The notes below the pieces were generated by a model, which was not told the DNA's origin, searched no databases, and saw only the letters and a program-made list of their open reading frames with translations. Made by a program: the position numbers and the translations under genes. DNA of 64,000 bases from Entoloma clypeatum. Taxonomy: Eukaryota; Basidiomycota; Agaricomycetes; Agaricales; Entolomataceae. Of the stretch, positions 42,771-53,015 are shown piece by piece (the first letter of the stretch is position 1; each line of letters opens with the position of its first letter). The stretch lies in NCBI GenBank assembly GCA_963565915.1, contig OY751496.1, positions 2,976,001 through 3,040,000 on the forward strand. The letters are read 5' to 3'.

Positions 42771-43676
42771 TGAGCTCCTCAACCACGGTCACTCCCCGAA
42801 GTTTGACTCTTTGTTTCCGTCATCTTGGGTTGACCTTGAGCGCTATCTCTCCTGTTCTCATGATTATCAGACAACCGTGGTCACTCTCCAAAGTTCGACT
42901 CTTCATTTCAGTCATCCTCAGGGATCAACCTCGAGCGCTTTCGCCCTTGGTTACTCGTGAATCTGAGCTGGATCGTTGACAGTACTTTCAACTTCCCTGT
43001 CAAGTAGTCTGGCTTGGGCTTTGAGGTCATCTGGCCTCCAACTTAGCTATCTAGGAGAGATTTTGAGCGCTCTCGCTCCCTGTCTCTTATGGATATCGCT
43101 TGGCGGCCACAGCCTCACTCCCCAAAGTTCAAGTTTGACTTTTCATTCCAGTTATCTTGGGTTGATCTTGAGCGCTTTCGTTCGTCTTTCATGAATTTCA
43201 CTTGACGCCCACGGTCACTTCTCAAAGTTTGACTCTTCATTTCAACCATCCTGGGTTGAATTTGAGTGCTTTCGCTTTTCGTCTCTCATCAATACCACTG
43301 GTCACTCCGCAACACTCAACTTTTCATTCCAGTCATCCTGGGTTGACCTTGAGCACTTTCGCTCCTCGTCTCTCACGAATATCATCAAACGATCACAGTT
43401 CCACTTTTCATTTCAATTATCTTGGGTAGAGATTTGAGCGCTTTCGCTCCTTGTCTCTTATGGATATCCCTTGGCGACCACGCTTACTCCCCAAAGTTCG
43501 AATTTTCAATCCAGTTATCTTGGATTGACCTTGAGCACCATCGCACCTGTTCCCGCATGATTCACACTTGACAACTGCCGTCACTCCCCAGAGTTCAACT
43601 CTTCACTTCAGTCATCCTCAGGGGTCGACCTCGAGCGCTTTCGCCCTTGGTCCCTCATGAATCTGAGCTGGGGCTT
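42771..43676 (+). repeat. degenerate minisatellite, about 95-bp unit, nine copies
   Basis: Each unit runs roughly CACTCCCCAAAGTTCGACT, CATTTCAGTCATCCTGGGTT, GACCTTGAGCGCTTTCGCTC and TCTCATGAATATC. The core GAGCGCTTTCG recurs near 42838, 42932, 43063, 43159, 43264, 43344, 43435, 43532 and 43632. The second and last copies share extra changes (CCTCAGGG, ACCTCGAGCG, CTGAGCTGG), suggesting a higher-order unit of about 700 bp. Confidence 0.85.
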
Positions 43677-44433
43677 CAACCCATATTATATTCCTCGAAA
43701 ACCTGTGCGGAATTTCACTGACTTCTCGTTGGAATCCTCATCTACTACGCATTGGCACTTGAACACATGCAGGATGCCAAGGAGAAGAAAGCCAGAGAGG
43801 AGCATTGGCCCCATGCTGTCTATACCCTGGGTCGCTCCCTCGCTTTCTATCCTGTATTCTCATGCGCTCGCCTACCATCTGGAGGTTTTGCAGCAGTTGA
43901 AGCTTCTGGAGCTACCCATTCCTCGAAAGATCAAGAAACCGCGTGTTCGCCCGCTCGCAAGGAATGCTTATGGCTTCCTTGCGATTGGAAAAGACCGTGG
44001 GGCAGGAGCATGGGGAAGCAGAGCAGAAGCAAGGGGAAGCAGAGCAGAGGCAAGGAGATGCAGAAGAGGGAGCATAAGATGGCCTGGAAGCACCGGAAGG
44101 AGAAAAAGCGAAATGAGGCGGAGGAGAATGTGGTAGAGAGGCAAGGACAGGCGGAGGATGCAGCGGAGGACATGGCGGAGAACGCGGTGAGGAAGAAGGG
44201 TGTGGCAGGGAGGACAAGGCCAGGAGAACGAGAACCAGGACGGAAACACTGTGGATGCCAAACCCAAACTTGACGAACCACTAGACCCCAAGCAAGACCT
44301 GCTTTCCTCGCTCGCGGACCCGCAACATCGCACTTCCAGAGTCCGGGGCTGGATGAAGCTCTTCGTCAATCATTTTATGGCGAGGCGTGCATTGGAAGAA
44401 TACATACCCGCGTCAGGGCAACGAAAACATTGA
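43657..44433 (+). CDS. hypothetical low-complexity ORFs, doubtful
   Basis: Two overlapping plus-strand frames (43657-44136 and 43752-44273) are open, one encoding a Lys/Glu/Arg/Ala-rich tail (KREHKMAWKHRKEKKRNEAEEN). The openness on all strands here comes from a short purine-rich repeat (AGCAGAGCAGAAGCAAGGGGA-like words). I recognise no domain, and composition alone could explain the ORFs. Confidence 0.2.
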
Positions 44434-45519
44434 ATTTCCACTTTTGGGTATTACATTGAAGCCACGCAAAATGCCTATGTGGTCCAATATTGTGGACACG
44501 CGCTTCTTTCCCTGGGCAGGCCTATGCAAACAATAAAAAAGACATCTGGCGAAGGTCAACATCACGCACAAGTGGTATGTGGTGAGCGTCAGCGTAGCGG
44601 GATTGAGAGACGAGATACAACGGGACGTATTGTAAAGAACTCGTAGAGCGCGTGACTCGAAGATCAATCTTTACAACACTCAACCACGACTACCCAACCT
44701 CCTTCACTCCATCTCGCTACCAATACTTGACAGAATCCTGTAGATATGACTTGCGCCCCCACCGACGGACTCCTCGCTTGCCATCAAGATCACCCATACA
44801 AGGCAAGTATCTCTTCTAATCCAATTTCGATTTACTTACGATATTGAGTACAGAGAGGTGATGAGGTCGACATACATACTGGCAGAAACAAACGGCGCAC
44901 TACAGCGCTTTTTTTGGGGTACGAACAGAAGATGATGCGGTTTTACAGGGGAAGGGGGAAGGGGAAGGTACAGGTAAGTCGTCGTTTCTGCAAACCTAGA
45001 TTCGAACTCACCCCTCATAGCGCGAACACCAGGTGATTGGGGGCTGCGTTCTCCTGCGTAAACATGGGTGCTGGAGCAAAGATGTGATTACATTTGGCCT
45101 GGACAAGATGAGAAGGAAAAAGCGGTAAGCTGTCCGCTATCTTGACGTGTTTCACTTATAACCCATCTAACAGGAAGTTTTTTGATTACTGGGTACTCGA
45201 AGATTCCATAGTCATGTAAAAAGAAAACATCAACTATGTGGGCATCCTCCTGACCCATCAATCAACAGGAAATATACAGAATGAACTAAAGACAATATGG
45301 CGCGGCCATGCGTCGAGCCCGAGCGATTTTGAAGTGAGTGATTGGTATAGGCCGCTCTCGGTCGCTCTCGGTCAACACTTTCCTCCCACTGACTGACAAT
45401 TCCTATGTCCTGCTATTTATGTTTGCCTTCGATGTCTGCCGGGGTTGAAGGAATTGCCCGGCGCAAGACATGGAAACCATGAACCTGAAGAGGAACCAGA
45501 ACAATGAATACGGGATACA
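44434..45519. other. no gene recognised; may include decayed 5' exons of the GlyRS remnant
   Basis: No readable ORF of length. Just upstream of 45520 the sequence ACGGGATACAGGTGTGGCG could be a decayed form of the IYGGVAG codons of glycyl-tRNA synthetase. Nothing further upstream is recognisable. Confidence 0.35.
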
Positions 45520-46900
45520 GGTGTGGCGGGGTTGTATGACTATGGTCCACTGGGCTCCTCGCTACAAGCCAACATCATCGCTGAATGGCGGAAACACCAT
45601 CATCGAGGAGCATATGCTCGAGCTTGACACGACCATTATGACTACATGACCATTATGACTCTCGCACCTGTGTTTGAGACGTCGGGGCACGTTGCCCGTT
45701 TTGCAGACTGGACGGTGAAGGATCTCAAGACTGGAGACGTCCTGAGGGCCGATCACCTTGTTGGTGGGGTGCTTGAAGCAAGGGTGGCGGGGACAAGCCA
45801 GGGGCGCTGTCGTGGACGGCGTGGATAAGAAGGACAAGAAGAAAAAGAAGAGCAAGGCCAAGGTGACGGCAGTCAAATGGAGGATGTGATGAATGAATAT
45901 GAGAAGATTTTGGCTCAGGTGAGGATACTTGCATATTCACAGCTCTTCATAGGTTGACATATGCATCTATTTCATAGTTGGATAACTATTCAGGCGCTGA
46001 ATTGGGCGAGCTATGCAGGAAACATGACATCAGGAATCCTGAGACCGACGACGAGGTCAGCGAGCCTCAGCAGTTCAATCTCATGTTTGCGAGCAGTATC
46101 AGTCCCACCGGTCAGCCCCCAGAGTGAGTCACCATCTGTTTCCCTCCTTTCAATGACTCACTCCCCGACTCTACAGGTAACAACGGCCGCGTCCCCTTCG
46201 CCTCTCTCTGTCCAAATTGGGTGTTCCTTCTGCAATGAAATCTCTCCCCGTGCGGGGCTCCTGCGCGTGCATGAGTTCACCATGGCCGAGACCAAGCACT
46301 GCAACGACCCCACCAACAAATCCCATGTGCGCTTCTCCGAAGTCATGAGCCAGGTCCTCAGGCTGCTCGACCAGCACACGCATGATTTCGGATCGACGCA
46401 GACGACGTGCATCACCATCAGCGAGGCCGTGCAGCGCGGGCTAATTGCGAACGAGACGCTGGGGTACTTTGTCCTGCGGATATACCAGTTCTTGGTGAAG
46501 ATCGGGATCAGCGAGGGGAGGCTGCGGTTCCGGCAGCATATGGGGAACGAGATGGCGCACTATGCATCGGACAGTGGACTGCCGGAATGCGGAGATTGAG
46601 AACAGCTATGGGTGGACGGAGTTTGTGGGGTGTGCGGATCGGGCGGCGTATGATCTGAGCATGCACTCGGCGAGGACGGGGCATGCACTTGTGGTGCGGC
46701 AGGCGTTGAAGGGGCTGGTGGTGACGGAGAGGGAGGTGCCGGAGTGGAATAAGAAGGTGTTGGGGAAGACGTTGAAGGGTGATGCAGGGGTAGTGCAGAA
46801 GGCTGCGGGAGGAGGAGTTGGTGAGGATGAAGAGTTGGCCCAGGGCTCGGCGGTGGTGAAGGCGGAGGACGGGAAAGAGTTTATGTTGACTTCTTACTAG
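45520..46900 (+). pseudogene. GRS1: glycyl-tRNA synthetase fragment (class II, eukaryotic type)
   Basis: Plus-strand readings in changing frames match cytosolic/mitochondrial GlyRS: GVAGLYDYGPLGSSLQANII, IIEEHMLELDTTIMT, FETSGHVARFADWTVKDLKTGDVLRADHLV, a Lys-rich insert, NEYEKILAQ, an intron (45919-45977), LDNYSGAELGELCRKHDIRNPET, FNLMFASSISPTGQ, QIGCSFCNEISPRAGLLRVHEFTMAE, RFRQHMGNEMAHYASDCW, AEIENSYGWTEFVGCADRAAYDL, and GKEFMLTSY then stop. Lesions: a GACCATTATGACT duplication near 45650, several frameshifts, loss of the segment that normally holds YLRPETAQG, no start, no C-terminal anticodon-binding domain. The functional enzyme charges tRNA-Gly; this copy cannot. An intact gene must exist elsewhere. 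Confidence 0.88.
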
Positions 46901-47472
46901 AACGGAAAGTTTTAAAACGGTCAAGCTGATGTTCAAAAAGGGTTGGGTCAGGTTTGTCATGATAGATTTTTGAAGAGGAAAATGGGGCTGTCATGTTTAG
47001 AGTCATGTTGGTTCTTGGAAAGTGACTAGTGAATGGTGGTCATCTCAAATAAATACACACTGAGCTCACATAGCATATAAATGATTGTCATCCCTTGCAA
47101 TTATTTCCATGCTGGTATTGTTTGCAATAACTATTTATTCTGATGGCAAGGCATTCTCCTACTTTGCATTTCTGTTGGACATGGTATCAGTAGCTGAACT
47201 TCTGTGATAATTATTCAATGCTTGATCATCTTCTGACAGTATCTGAAGAGCAATGGTAATGTCATTTCTTCTTCCAGACTAAATCTACCATCAGCTTGTA
47301 CAGTGTCAGACTGGTAAGAGACTTGTCAAGCAATGATCCCAGATTACAATACTTATCCAACACTATAACCCCTTACTGACTGGCAAAAAGAATGAGATTC
47401 TATTAAAATAGCATTTAATAAGATCTAATACTTACATCTACAGTTCGCCATCTACCATCCTGCCAACTCCAG
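46901..47472. other. no gene recognised
   Basis: AT-rich sequence up to the assembly gap with no ORF of note. Confidence 0.4.
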
Positions 47473-47672
47473 NNNNNNNNNNNNNNNNNNNNNNNNNNNN
47501 NNNNNNNNNNNNNNNNNNNNNNNNNNNNNNNNNNNNNNNNNNNNNNNNNNNNNNNNNNNNNNNNNNNNNNNNNNNNNNNNNNNNNNNNNNNNNNNNNNNN
47601 NNNNNNNNNNNNNNNNNNNNNNNNNNNNNNNNNNNNNNNNNNNNNNNNNNNNNNNNNNNNNNNNNNNNNNNN
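47473..47672. other. assembly gap, 200 N
   Basis: Exactly 200 N, probably a scaffolding placeholder of unknown true size. Order across it is by scaffolding only. Confidence 0.98.
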
Positions 47673-49012
47673 TTTTTGTTGGGTAGATATACACCCAAGA
47701 CACCCTTTACAAGTGTCTATATATTTATATACCATGAGATACTAATGCTAGGTGGGGAATATGTGTTTTTGATGTGCACCTCATCTTCCACACCTTTCCA
47801 CCTAATCAAAGCATCGCACACCTCGTACCACCGACGCTTGGAGACCTATTAGTACTATAGAATGGTCGTATATAGGTGCCCTGACCATGATGAGGGGTTA
47901 AGATGGTGATCTGTACCTAGGGTGAGTACATACATTTTCGCTCTTTTCACCATCCCCCACCCCTCCTGGGGTGGCTACATACCTTCCCCCATCCACTAAT
48001 ATACTCTGGGATGAGCCTACAGGTGGCAGCTTGGGGTGGGGACACTAGTACCTAGAGGAGAGGTATGTGCTTCTCCCCATTCCTCAGTTTCTGACCGCTT
48101 TTAGCTTATTTAATCAGATTATACCTCAAGGGAATCACTGGTAATAAGTCTTGGTATATTATACTGTGTATTAAAAGTAGTATACATGTATCTAACTCAT
48201 AATATGTGTGTACAGGTAAGGGGAAGGGGGTAATGTTGATGTTATGTGTATGTAGGGTATTATAGGAAGACTATGTATACCACCTATAGTGTACACATAC
48301 TCACAGGTGGGAGGGGAGAAGACCTTGGAGGCATAGGAGGCATGGGGAAGGTGGAGGGGAGGTGACGTGATGAGGGACGGAGGGTTCTGATGCGAGGGAG
48401 GGGCATGGGAATGTGCCAAAGAGGGAAACGAGAGGCGTTTGATGATGGATAAGGGTCCACGAGACACGTTGATGGCAGGAAAGGGTTCGGGAGGCGCTTT
48501 GATGGCACGGGAGGACATAGCCGAACACCATTGATGGCAGGGAAGGGTCCTGGAGATGCTTTGGCGGGCGTGGGAGGGTCGTTGATGGAGAGGAGCAATG
48601 TTGATGGGAGGTTGCCAAACAAAGGTGATGACAAACAAACACCGGTGGTGAGGGATTTAAGAGAATTATGACTGGAGGCTCAGAATTAAGCAACGATTTA
48701 ACGCTGGTGTCAGGCATTTAGTGCTTTCAAAGCAGTTTTGCCTTGTTGAGGCACCGGATCAACAAGGCATATTTGGCTTAAGTTGTGGGAAGATCAGGTG
48801 CAGTGACCGTGGATAAAGTCACAGCGGTCACAGGAAGTTTTTTTAGAGACGCAGGTGCTGAGCTGGGCACCTGAAGGATCGTCGGATAGCCATTGATTCT
48901 TCCAAGCTAGATCATATGTATATGTGACAGGTTGAAAAGCCAGAGATCATTAGTTCCCAGTGCAGACTCTATTGTATGATAGATGACATCAGCAAACCCT
49001 GATTGGCCCTGG
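47673..49012. other. no gene recognised
   Basis: Minus-strand Pro/Ser-rich ORFs at 48192-48717 are open in more than one frame because of a G-rich repeat (TTGATGGCAGGGAAGGGT-like words). They lack any domain pattern and I do not regard them as genes. Confidence 0.4.
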
Positions 49013-49232
49013 GAGTACTACAGAGCACTACAGAGTGCTGTAGTTTGGTAGAACAGGGTATTCCAAACAGTGAGCTCTGTAGTGACCAGGGTCACTACAG
49101 AGGATTCTGGTAGACTGATGGGCCACTCTGTAGCATTCTGTAGTGTTCTGTAGGAGGCAGCCAGTACTATAGAGTAACATATCCTCTGGGTCCACAACCA
49201 GTACTATAGCTGGTGGTGTTGTAGGAATCACG
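49013..49232. repeat. array of CTACAG/CTGTAG inverted words
   Basis: Many copies of CACTACAG, CTGTAGTG, AGTACTATAG and palindromes such as CTACAGAGTGCTGTAG. Short inverted words clustered like this resemble subterminal repeats of a CACTA-like DNA transposon. A similar cluster is at 58844-59030. Confidence 0.45.
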
Positions 49233-49397
49233 CGATGTGGTGCGAAAAATTAAAATTATTATAAACTTTCTCTATGCTACGAACACATAAATAAGTTGAT
49301 TGGCTTTCTAGATATTGGAAATGAAGCACTGTGGGCTACATCAGTGAACAGGCCAGATTTCAGATAGAAAAACTTACAAACTATAATGTAAGATATG

Positions 49398-52084
49398 TTA
49401 GTCGAGGCAAAGCTTGAGGTTGACGAGTTTACCACCTTTCGCCTTGGATTTTGAACTAGAAATAGAACCACTATTAACTTGACTGAAAGAACTTAGAAAA
49501 AATAACACTCACGATCCAATATCGTGCCACAAGCGACGGTTCACTTTGAATTTGGTAGCGTGGTACTGGCTCTTCTCGTCTGTTCTGTCATTCATATTGT
49601 TGATTAAGATCATAAGTGCTTTGGACACAGAATGGTAGACTTCGCCCTCAAACTTCGAGACCACGTACTCCCCTGTGCTCCATTCATCAAGACAATGATA
49701 AAGCTAAAAAATAGTCAGCTTGGCGCAGGGAGCAGAAAGCTAAAACGTTACACAGGTAGCGCATAGTGCGACGGCCGGTTCGGGAATGGTGTGTTTGAAA
49801 TGAGTGTATCCAATCGAATCACGGCTCTTGTAGTAGTAACAAACGCAAAGTTCTTTGATTGCCCAGTGGGCCATATTATCTGTTCGTCCCTTGAAGAATG
49901 CATGTTGTTAGTTGAGTAACAAATTAAGATAAATCACCAGCAAAAACCTGAGAATCCTTCTGTGTACTCTGAAGATATGCACCACTGAGAAGCTCAGTAA
50001 TGTTCTGCTCTACTACTTTTTGTTCATCAGATGAATTGTGGGCCCATTCTATTTCTGGTTGCAGAGCATTCCCGTAGGCTCGAGGTTCCTTGATAAGATC
50101 CTTTGCGATTTCCTTCATTTTCCAATGCATGTTGGATGCCTCATTATACACCTATTTGATAGAAATGTCGAGCTATCAATTGATAGAAAGATGTATGTAA
50201 TGGACTTACCAAGATATCCATATCACGGCTGTGCATGTATTCTGTTAAAAATCACCTTGAAGAATGTGTACAATGTAGAGATATTGCAAATACTTACCGT
50301 CCTCTAAGACTCCACCGCCATCTTCATAGTCATCGGCACATTTCTCGATAATCTGCTTGGCTTCATGTAAGTCAAGTTCAATGTCCGGAAAGGCATTCTG
50401 GGTCGCGACATAAAAACGCCACTCATGCTTCGCAGAAGTTAGAACCTGTTTCCATCCTGGAGGATAATATGAAAGCGTGTGAGGGCTCGCCTCAGCTCTA
50501 AGTTGACGTCGAGCACGCTTCCTAGGTTTGTGATCTCCGTCTTCTTTGCTGTCTTCGACGTCTCCATTGTTGTGCTCTTCAGTTAAAGGTGCTTGCTCCT
50601 GGACATGGGAGCCATGCCGCAGTGTCTCGGGGCTTGGTGGGCATGGGGCGTGGTTTCTCTTATGATGTGCCTGCAGTACATCTTGTGCATCATCTTGCTC
50701 GTTCCATTGAATATTATCCTGACAAGACTGGATGAGCGTGTCCCCCCCCCACTAATCGTGACATACTGAGGAATTCTTATGATGTTCATGTCCATCTTGA
50801 TCGCCTATGCCATCTTCCATTCCTTCACCTGGGTTATCGTCAACCTGTGTGCCATTGCTGCCGCTGAAGTAACCTTCATTGTCGTCGTCATCTATATCAA
50901 CTCCTGGGCCATCAGTAACAATGGGGTATCCACTGCGAGAACCATTGATATCACGATTGTCGTCACTGGCTATGTAGTCCCCATCCCCATCCCCATTCCT
51001 GTCGCTCCCGCTATCGTCGTTATTCTTACCAGACACATCTAATCATGTCTTAATATTGATGAAGTTCTCAGAAGAGTTATTAGCTTACCTTGATGATCGG
51101 ACCACTGCAAAAATTGAAGTGCTTGATGATCGTCCTCATCTGGGGATTGTTCGTCAATGAAATCTGTCAGAAATTGAGCTCTATTCATATACGCATAACA
51201 AGACTCAAATTTTACCATCCGGAACATGTTTTCTGTAGCGCGCAGCTTTGCTGTCGGCAAATCCTTCATCTAAGGCAGTGAATCGTTGTGACCCCCGATC
51301 TACAGTGCGCCTGGCATTGAGAACCCGGCCTTGTTATATCACCAAATTATACCAGTCCAGTGCTAGCAAGAGACTGCTTTACCTGGTGGTCCATGGGATG
51401 GGCGGTTGACGTTAAAGCCGACTGTATTTGAATCTTGAAATCCGAACAATGATCCTGGGACTACAGCTTCAAATCGCGGGACAACGGCTGTTTGACGGGT
51501 GTTGTAAATATCAGGGTTTTGAGATGCCGGAGGAGGTGGGTTCTGTCTTAATCCTTGAAAAGTCAGAGGCGCCTGTTTCTGAGACTGGATAATGGGCCCA
51601 GCTGATTCTGTTGTGTTCTGCTAGGTCAAGCGAGGAATGAGACATGTGTATTTAGAAAAGACCTATACGCACATGGGTACGTCGGCGTTTAGAAGGTACT
51701 GGTGGTGCCATAGCACTTTCGCCAATCATCTCTGGTACCTTGAGAATCGTTGTCTTGCATTTCTGGGCACGCGCTTGGAGATCTGGCCAAATGTTCTCTC
51801 CGACCTTTTCAAGTTGGGCAATAGCACCTCCTTTGCCATGATTAGCCCTCACTGGACGACGTTCCAAGCCATTTTCTGAAAATGGATACTTGAGGTATGA
51901 TCCGAGGATCAGGAAATGGTAATACCTTCCACTGCAGTGGTGTTTGGTGCTGCAGTACCCATAGGAGCGTGTTCTGAGGGACTGAGGTTGTTGTAGATGC
52001 ACGAGTACCTGTGTTCTGGGAACCAGAAGAGGTGACAGCGGTGCGCGGTGGCTTCGCTCCTGGAGTCTGCTTTGTGTGGGCCAT
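49398..52084 (-). CDS. multi-exon gene: histone H3-tail-like N-terminus, acidic middle, DUF6532-like C-terminus
   Basis: Start ATG at 52084 gives MAHTKQTPGAKPPRTA, close to the H3 tail. A GKGG segment follows (RRPVRANHGKGGAIAQLEKVGENIWPDLQ), then a Lys/Arg stretch, an exon PLTFQGLRQNPPPP...VNRPSHGPP, DRGSQRFTALDEGFADSKAARYRKH, and an acidic Asp-rich region (DDSGSDRNGDGDGDYI). The C-terminal half has PPGWKQVLTSAKHEWRFYVATQNAFPD, ASNMHWKMKEIAKDLIKEP, MAHWAIKELCVCYYYKS, LYHCLDEWSTGEYV and FKVNRRLWHDIGS, ending SSKSKAKGGKLVNLKLCLD after a final intron. At least six short GT-AG introns are needed. The C-terminal pattern fits a family common in Agaricomycetes that I associate with DUF6532, from memory. 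Function unknown; it is divergent from the Plavaka transposase. Exact exon borders are uncertain. Confidence 0.65.
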
Positions 52085-52419
52085 GTGAAAGGGCATCCCA
52101 GCTATTGAGCTATTTAACCGATTTTCGAACCAATATTCCATCCCCCAAAGGGTTCACCACGCAATATAATCAATCCTGAATGGGCAAAAAAGCGGAGCTC
52201 GGAAAAATAAAGCTTGGGTCAAGGTGTAAATACCCGATCAATTCTAGGGGACATTCACAAGTGGGAAAGAAAGAGAAAAGGAATACTGCCTTGTTAATTT
52301 TGTGGCACCCAGCATATATACACTGTAACCCTCAATCCAGAGTAAGCTTCAGAGAACCACACCCCGGAATATATACAGATTTCGCCTCTGGTTGAATTGG
52401 AGTCAGATGGCTGGATAGT

Positions 52420-52851
52420 AAGGGAGAAGATAAAAGACACACCTCTGTCAAATAGAATATGGTGTTCTCCGCTACAAATAGTCACAGGAAAGCCTCGGCC
52501 TTGAAGGAGATATACCAACTGGCCCATCTTCTGGTCAGCTTCATTTTCTATCTGAACCGCTTTGAGCAATGCCTGAATTGCCGCTTCATGTTGCAAGTTT
52601 TCAACGATTCCTTGTAATATGTCGAATAAGGTAGATTGGGCATGTTGAGTATATTTCCGGGACTGTTTCTGATGAGAATAGGCTTCTTGTAGTAGATGCT
52701 CGGCATCCGTTTGAGAACATATATCCTGATAAAATATAATAGTCGTAAGTCTACTGAAAAGAAAAAAAGAACGCACCCGGACTTGCTGATTAGCAGATAA
52801 AGTGCTGAATCCGAGCGTGGAATGTTGACTTGAGCACTTTTGACAAGGCAT
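52420..52851 (-). CDS. small CxxC-start protein beside the Plavaka transposase
   Basis: ATG at 52849-52851 gives MPCQKCSSQHSTLGFSTLSANQQV. A likely intron (GTGCGT...TATCAG, about 52730-52778) follows, then a helical segment DAEHLLQEAYSHQKQSRKYTQHAQSTLFDILQGIVENLQHEAAIQALLKAVQIENEADQKMG and YLLQGRGFPVTICSGEHH. The C-terminal border is uncertain, because a possible donor GTGTGT occurs near 52440. I do not recognise the family. Its position between the two larger genes and its intact spliced reading suggest a third gene of the same mobile unit. Confidence 0.45.
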
Positions 52852-53015
52852 ATGTACAGATCTAGATATCGAATGATGGTGAGCTCCTATCAAGAAATCG
52901 GGAAAAAAAAATTGAGCTTACTGAGAGAATGGCGGATGCATTCAAGAAGGTGTGTTGCATTTGTTTGTGTTAGGCTATACCGTCAGGATTCAGATTACCC
53001 ACAAACTCGGGTGTC

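Noticed and set aside
42771..43676. The regular repeat was considered as a CRISPR array.
   Set aside because: Units are about 95 bp, diverged throughout, without conserved short repeats separated by unique spacers, and the genome is eukaryotic.
44981..45075. A GAGTTCGAATCTAG word on the minus strand resembles a tRNA B box.
   Set aside because: The arms around it do not form a T-stem and no acceptor or anticodon stem could be built.
47415..47735. ORFs spanning the N run.
   Set aside because: They are artefacts of translating the assembly gap.
48192..48717. Overlapping minus-strand ORFs of 116-148 residues.
   Set aside because: They are Pro/Ser-rich, open in several frames because of a G-rich repeat, and show no domain or splice logic.
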